Shown: positions 62,195 to 64,000 of the stretch, piece after piece
How positions within the stretch are numbered: position 1 is the stretch's first letter
Layout: the number at the start of each line of letters is the position of its first letter
NCBI GenBank assembly: GCA_903901335.1
Contig: CAIUQR010000083.1
Span: 1 to 64,000, forward strand
From: an uncultured delta proteobacterium
GTDB lineage: Bacteria; Desulfobacterota; Desulfobulbia; Desulfobulbales; Desulfocapsaceae
DNA: 64,000 bases
Direction: 5' to 3'
The notes under the pieces: generated by a model
Databases searched by the model: none
Seen by the model: only the letters and a program-made list of their open reading frames with translations
What the model was told of the DNA's origin: nothing
Translations under genes and position numbers: made by a program

Positions 62195-63079
62195 ATGTCC
62201 AGTACAGTCAGGACCATTCTGGTAGCCATTGACCCAACGCCCACCGGTCAATCTACATTCCGGCAGGCAATTCGATTGGCAGCGTCCATGCGGGCAAAGT
62301 TAGTCGCCGTTTCGGTTGCTCCTCGATATGAGGGAAACATGAATCGTTGGAAAATCGATGACGCAGACGAGCAGATGGGCAATCTCTTTAAAAATTGTCT
62401 GCAGGATGCTGAAAAAACGGCAGCATCTCTTGGTCAATCGGTACGGACCGTCTACAGAATGGGAGACCCCGGCGAGGAAATTGCCACTCTGGCCGAAGAG
62501 GCAGGAGCAGGGCTTCTGGTCATCGGTTCCCCGAAACGTTCCTTTGTCGAACGTGTGCTGCTTGGACGCATAGCCGCGCAGATTGTCGGTTTGAGTCCCT
62601 GCGATGTTCTGATGGTCCCTGAAAACGCCGAAGTCAATTTTTCCCGGATCCTGGTGGGAATCGATGGGTCACGGCACAGCATGGAGGCAGGACAACGCGC
62701 CATCGACCTGGCACTGAGCTACGGAGGCGAGGTACATGCCCTTGCCGTCCTTGATGTCCCTGTCGATCGCAGCCTGCTGTTCGGGGTACTTGCCGAGGCT
62801 GAGACCAAAAACTTTTCCGCCTTGGAAACGGTGGCAGGACAGGGGAAAAAGATGGGTGTATCCGTGGTCACAAAACTCGGAGATGGCTCCCCTTATGTAA
62901 CCATTGTCAAATACGGCGAGGAAAAACAGATGGACCTGATTGTCCTTGGATCATATGGCCGGACCGCTCTGACAAGATTGCTGTTGGGAAGTGTGGTGGA
63001 ACGGGTGGCGGCGCTCTCGCACCTTCCCACTCTGGTTGTTAAAAAACTGGGCAGCAACGGGATCCGTGATCTGGTCTGA
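62195..63079 (+). CDS. Tandem universal stress protein
   Basis: A 294-residue protein of two Usp domains. Domain 1 (about 1-148): TILVAIDPTPTGQSTFRQAI and the segment LLVIGSPKRSFVERVLLGRI. Domain 2 (about 150-290): ILVGIDGSRHSMEAGQRAID and the nucleotide-binding signature LIVLGSYGRTALTRLLLGSV with GS downstream (G-x2-R-x8-G-S). Domain 2 therefore looks ATP-binding. It begins 2 bp after the TauE stop with GAGG upstream, so it is translationally close to the carrier. A role in carrier regulation is context inference. Confidence 0.93.
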   Translation: MSSTVRTILVAIDPTPTGQSTFRQAIRLAASMRAKLVAVSVAPRYEGNMNRWKIDDADEQMGNLFKNCLQDAEKTAASLGQSVRTVYRMGDPGEEIATLAEEAGAGLLVIGSPKRSFVERVLLGRIAAQIVGLSPCDVLMVPENAEVNFSRILVGIDGSRHSMEAGQRAIDLALSYGGEVHALAVLDVPVDRSLLFGVLAEAETKNFSALETVAGQGKKMGVSVVTKLGDGSPYVTIVKYGEEKQMDLIVLGSYGRTALTRLLLGSVVERVAALSHLPTLVVKKLGSNGIRDLV

Positions 63080-63174
63080 TATTTTTTACCCCTACTCTAT
63101 CAGGTTGTGCAGTAACGGTCTTAAAAAACAGAACAAGAGCTTATGTCAAACGCTTGCAGCAAGGAGGATGGATT

Positions 63175-63468
63175 ATGGAACTGAGTCAGTATTTTACAGC
63201 ACTTGTGCTGGGTATATGTGTCACCCATTTGTTATGGACGGCCAGTGCACATATCAGCACCTGGCGGGATGTTCGCAAAAATAGCCGTTCGCAGAAAACG
63301 TCTGTCAATGCGGAACCCATTCAAGAGAGAAGTGACTGGTATGTCTTTTTCAGCTGTGCTGATCTCGTCGGGCCGGACCGGGGTAAAAAGAGCACTGCTT
63401 CCGTCAAAGAGATCAGGCCCCAAACGCCGCCGAAAAACCCGCGGCCGCTGGCAAGGCCCAGTGCTTAA
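63175..63468 (+). CDS. Small single-helix membrane protein
   Basis: A 97-residue protein: one N-terminal membrane helix (LSQYFTALVLGICVTHLLWT), then a basic, polar cytoplasmic tail (WRDVRKNSRSQKTSV ... PPKNPRPLARPSA). GGAGG eight bases before the ATG at 63175 supports translation. It ends the USP/TauE set, 95 bp after the tandem Usp gene. I recognise no family. Confidence 0.6.
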   Translation: MELSQYFTALVLGICVTHLLWTASAHISTWRDVRKNSRSQKTSVNAEPIQERSDWYVFFSCADLVGPDRGKKSTASVKEIRPQTPPKNPRPLARPSA

Positions 63469-63704
63469 AGTTAAAGCAACCTCCGTTCCAGTCTTCTTCA
63501 CTGCTTCCCAATCGGACTGCGCGTCAGCACAGTCTGGTTGGGACAACAAAAGGCAGGTCTTCCTTATCGCATCACCCTTCCGGAAAAGAGGCATCGGAAA
63601 ATTTCCACCGATAGCTTATCTCCTTGTCTTTCATGTTGCTGTTTCGTAGAATTCAACAATCCACATAAACTTTCTTACATTTTCTACGGCTGCCACACCG
63701 GATC

Positions 63705-64000
63705 TTGGACTATTCAACAGAACCAGAAGAGATTTTCTCTCAGTTAAGTGCCGAGAGATATTGTGAATTCTATGATATCGAGATGACCGGTTTCGATGCC
63801 GATCTGGGATTCTATCTCTCCGCCCTTGAAGAAAGGATGGACATTCTGGAACTTGGCTGCGGCAGCGGCCGACTTACACGGGCACTTGCAGCCCGTGGCC
63901 ACAGGGTAACCGGCATTGATATCTCTTGCGAGATGCTTGCCAGGGCATCGAAGGAAGATACTACGAATATAACCTATCTCTGCGAAGACATGGCAAATTT
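63705..64000 (+). CDS. SAM-dependent methyltransferase (partial, cut by window edge)
   Basis: Class I methyltransferase, truncated by the right edge. The frame runs from at least 63705 (TTG) with an in-frame ATG at 63783, and the start is undecided; the upstream part (LDYSTEPEEIFSQLSAERYC) looks coding. Motif I DILELGCGSGRLTRALA, then RGHRVTGIDISCEMLARA (motif II acidic end) and YLCEDMANF (motif III region). Substrate unknown. The roughly 230-bp stretch before it, 63469-63704, holds no supported gene. Confidence 0.8.
   Translation, partial: MDYSTEPEEIFSQLSAERYCEFYDIEMTGFDADLGFYLSALEERMDILELGCGSGRLTRALAARGHRVTGIDISCEMLARASKEDTTNITYLCEDMAN

Noticed and set aside
63203..63649. A 148-residue plus-strand frame
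   Set aside because: Overlaps the 97-residue membrane protein gene in another frame and has no ribosome site.

Overview
The window looks like a chromosomal segment of an anaerobic, sulfur-metabolising Desulfobacterota (deltaproteobacterial) organism. This is an inference from gene content: an FprA-type flavodiiron protein, a hydrogenase-related membrane complex, SulP and TauE/SafE anion carriers, many PAS/two-component proteins with a delta-type cysteine module, and sigma-54 regulation. No rRNA, tRNA, CRISPR array, insertion sequence or phage module was recognised. The right edge cuts a methyltransferase gene.

Layout. 0.3-15.6 kb: mostly housekeeping genes (Ca2+-type P-ATPase, adenosine-deaminase-like lipoprotein, KdnB-like iron alcohol dehydrogenase, DUF3786, RsmE, CbiA, DUF374 acyltransferase, UvrB, ferredoxin, FprA flavodiiron protein, a TolB-like propeller). 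15.7-20.9 kb: a stress cluster (Cache/HAMP/PAS sensor, two Hsp20s with a possible Hsp20 remnant, a cold-shock protein) with three small proteins sharing a SAP-like helix plus a CCWR cysteine motif. 19.5-29.5 kb: a signalling cluster (PAS histidine kinase with LuxR-type regulator, CheB-CheR-PAS fusion, membrane sensor) in which three proteins end in the same four-cysteine CKKIR module. 29.6-36.9 kb: a six-gene hyfBCEFGI-like operon whose large subunit lacks the Ni-Fe cysteine pairs, so it is better called an Ehr-type hydrogenase-related complex. 37.1-39.3 kb: a SulP transporter with a long coiled-coil insert.

40.1-63.5 kb is the most unusual part. Two paralogous pairs of histidine kinase and sigma-54 activator converge on each other. 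Next to them a consensus-like sigma-54 promoter (46047-46062) faces a same-strand run: UspA-like protein, TauE/SafE carrier, TIGR02186-type membrane protein, then three large PEP-synthase-like proteins with a stand-alone receiver between the first and second. All three keep the swivelling phosphohistidine-domain histidine, but in place of the PEP-binding barrel they share an unfamiliar C-terminal domain, and the middle one has lost the recognisable ATP-binding motifs. On the opposite strand follow a PPP-type phosphatase and a Lon protease with a receiver domain inserted just before the Walker A region. A second USP/TauE/USP set follows, behind a sigma-54-like promoter and three 17-bp palindromes.

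Working model (inference): the two kinase/activator pairs switch on both TauE/USP modules through sigma-54, while the PEP-synthase-like proteins, receiver, phosphatase and receiver-Lon form a phosphorylation-controlled stress or energy-state response.
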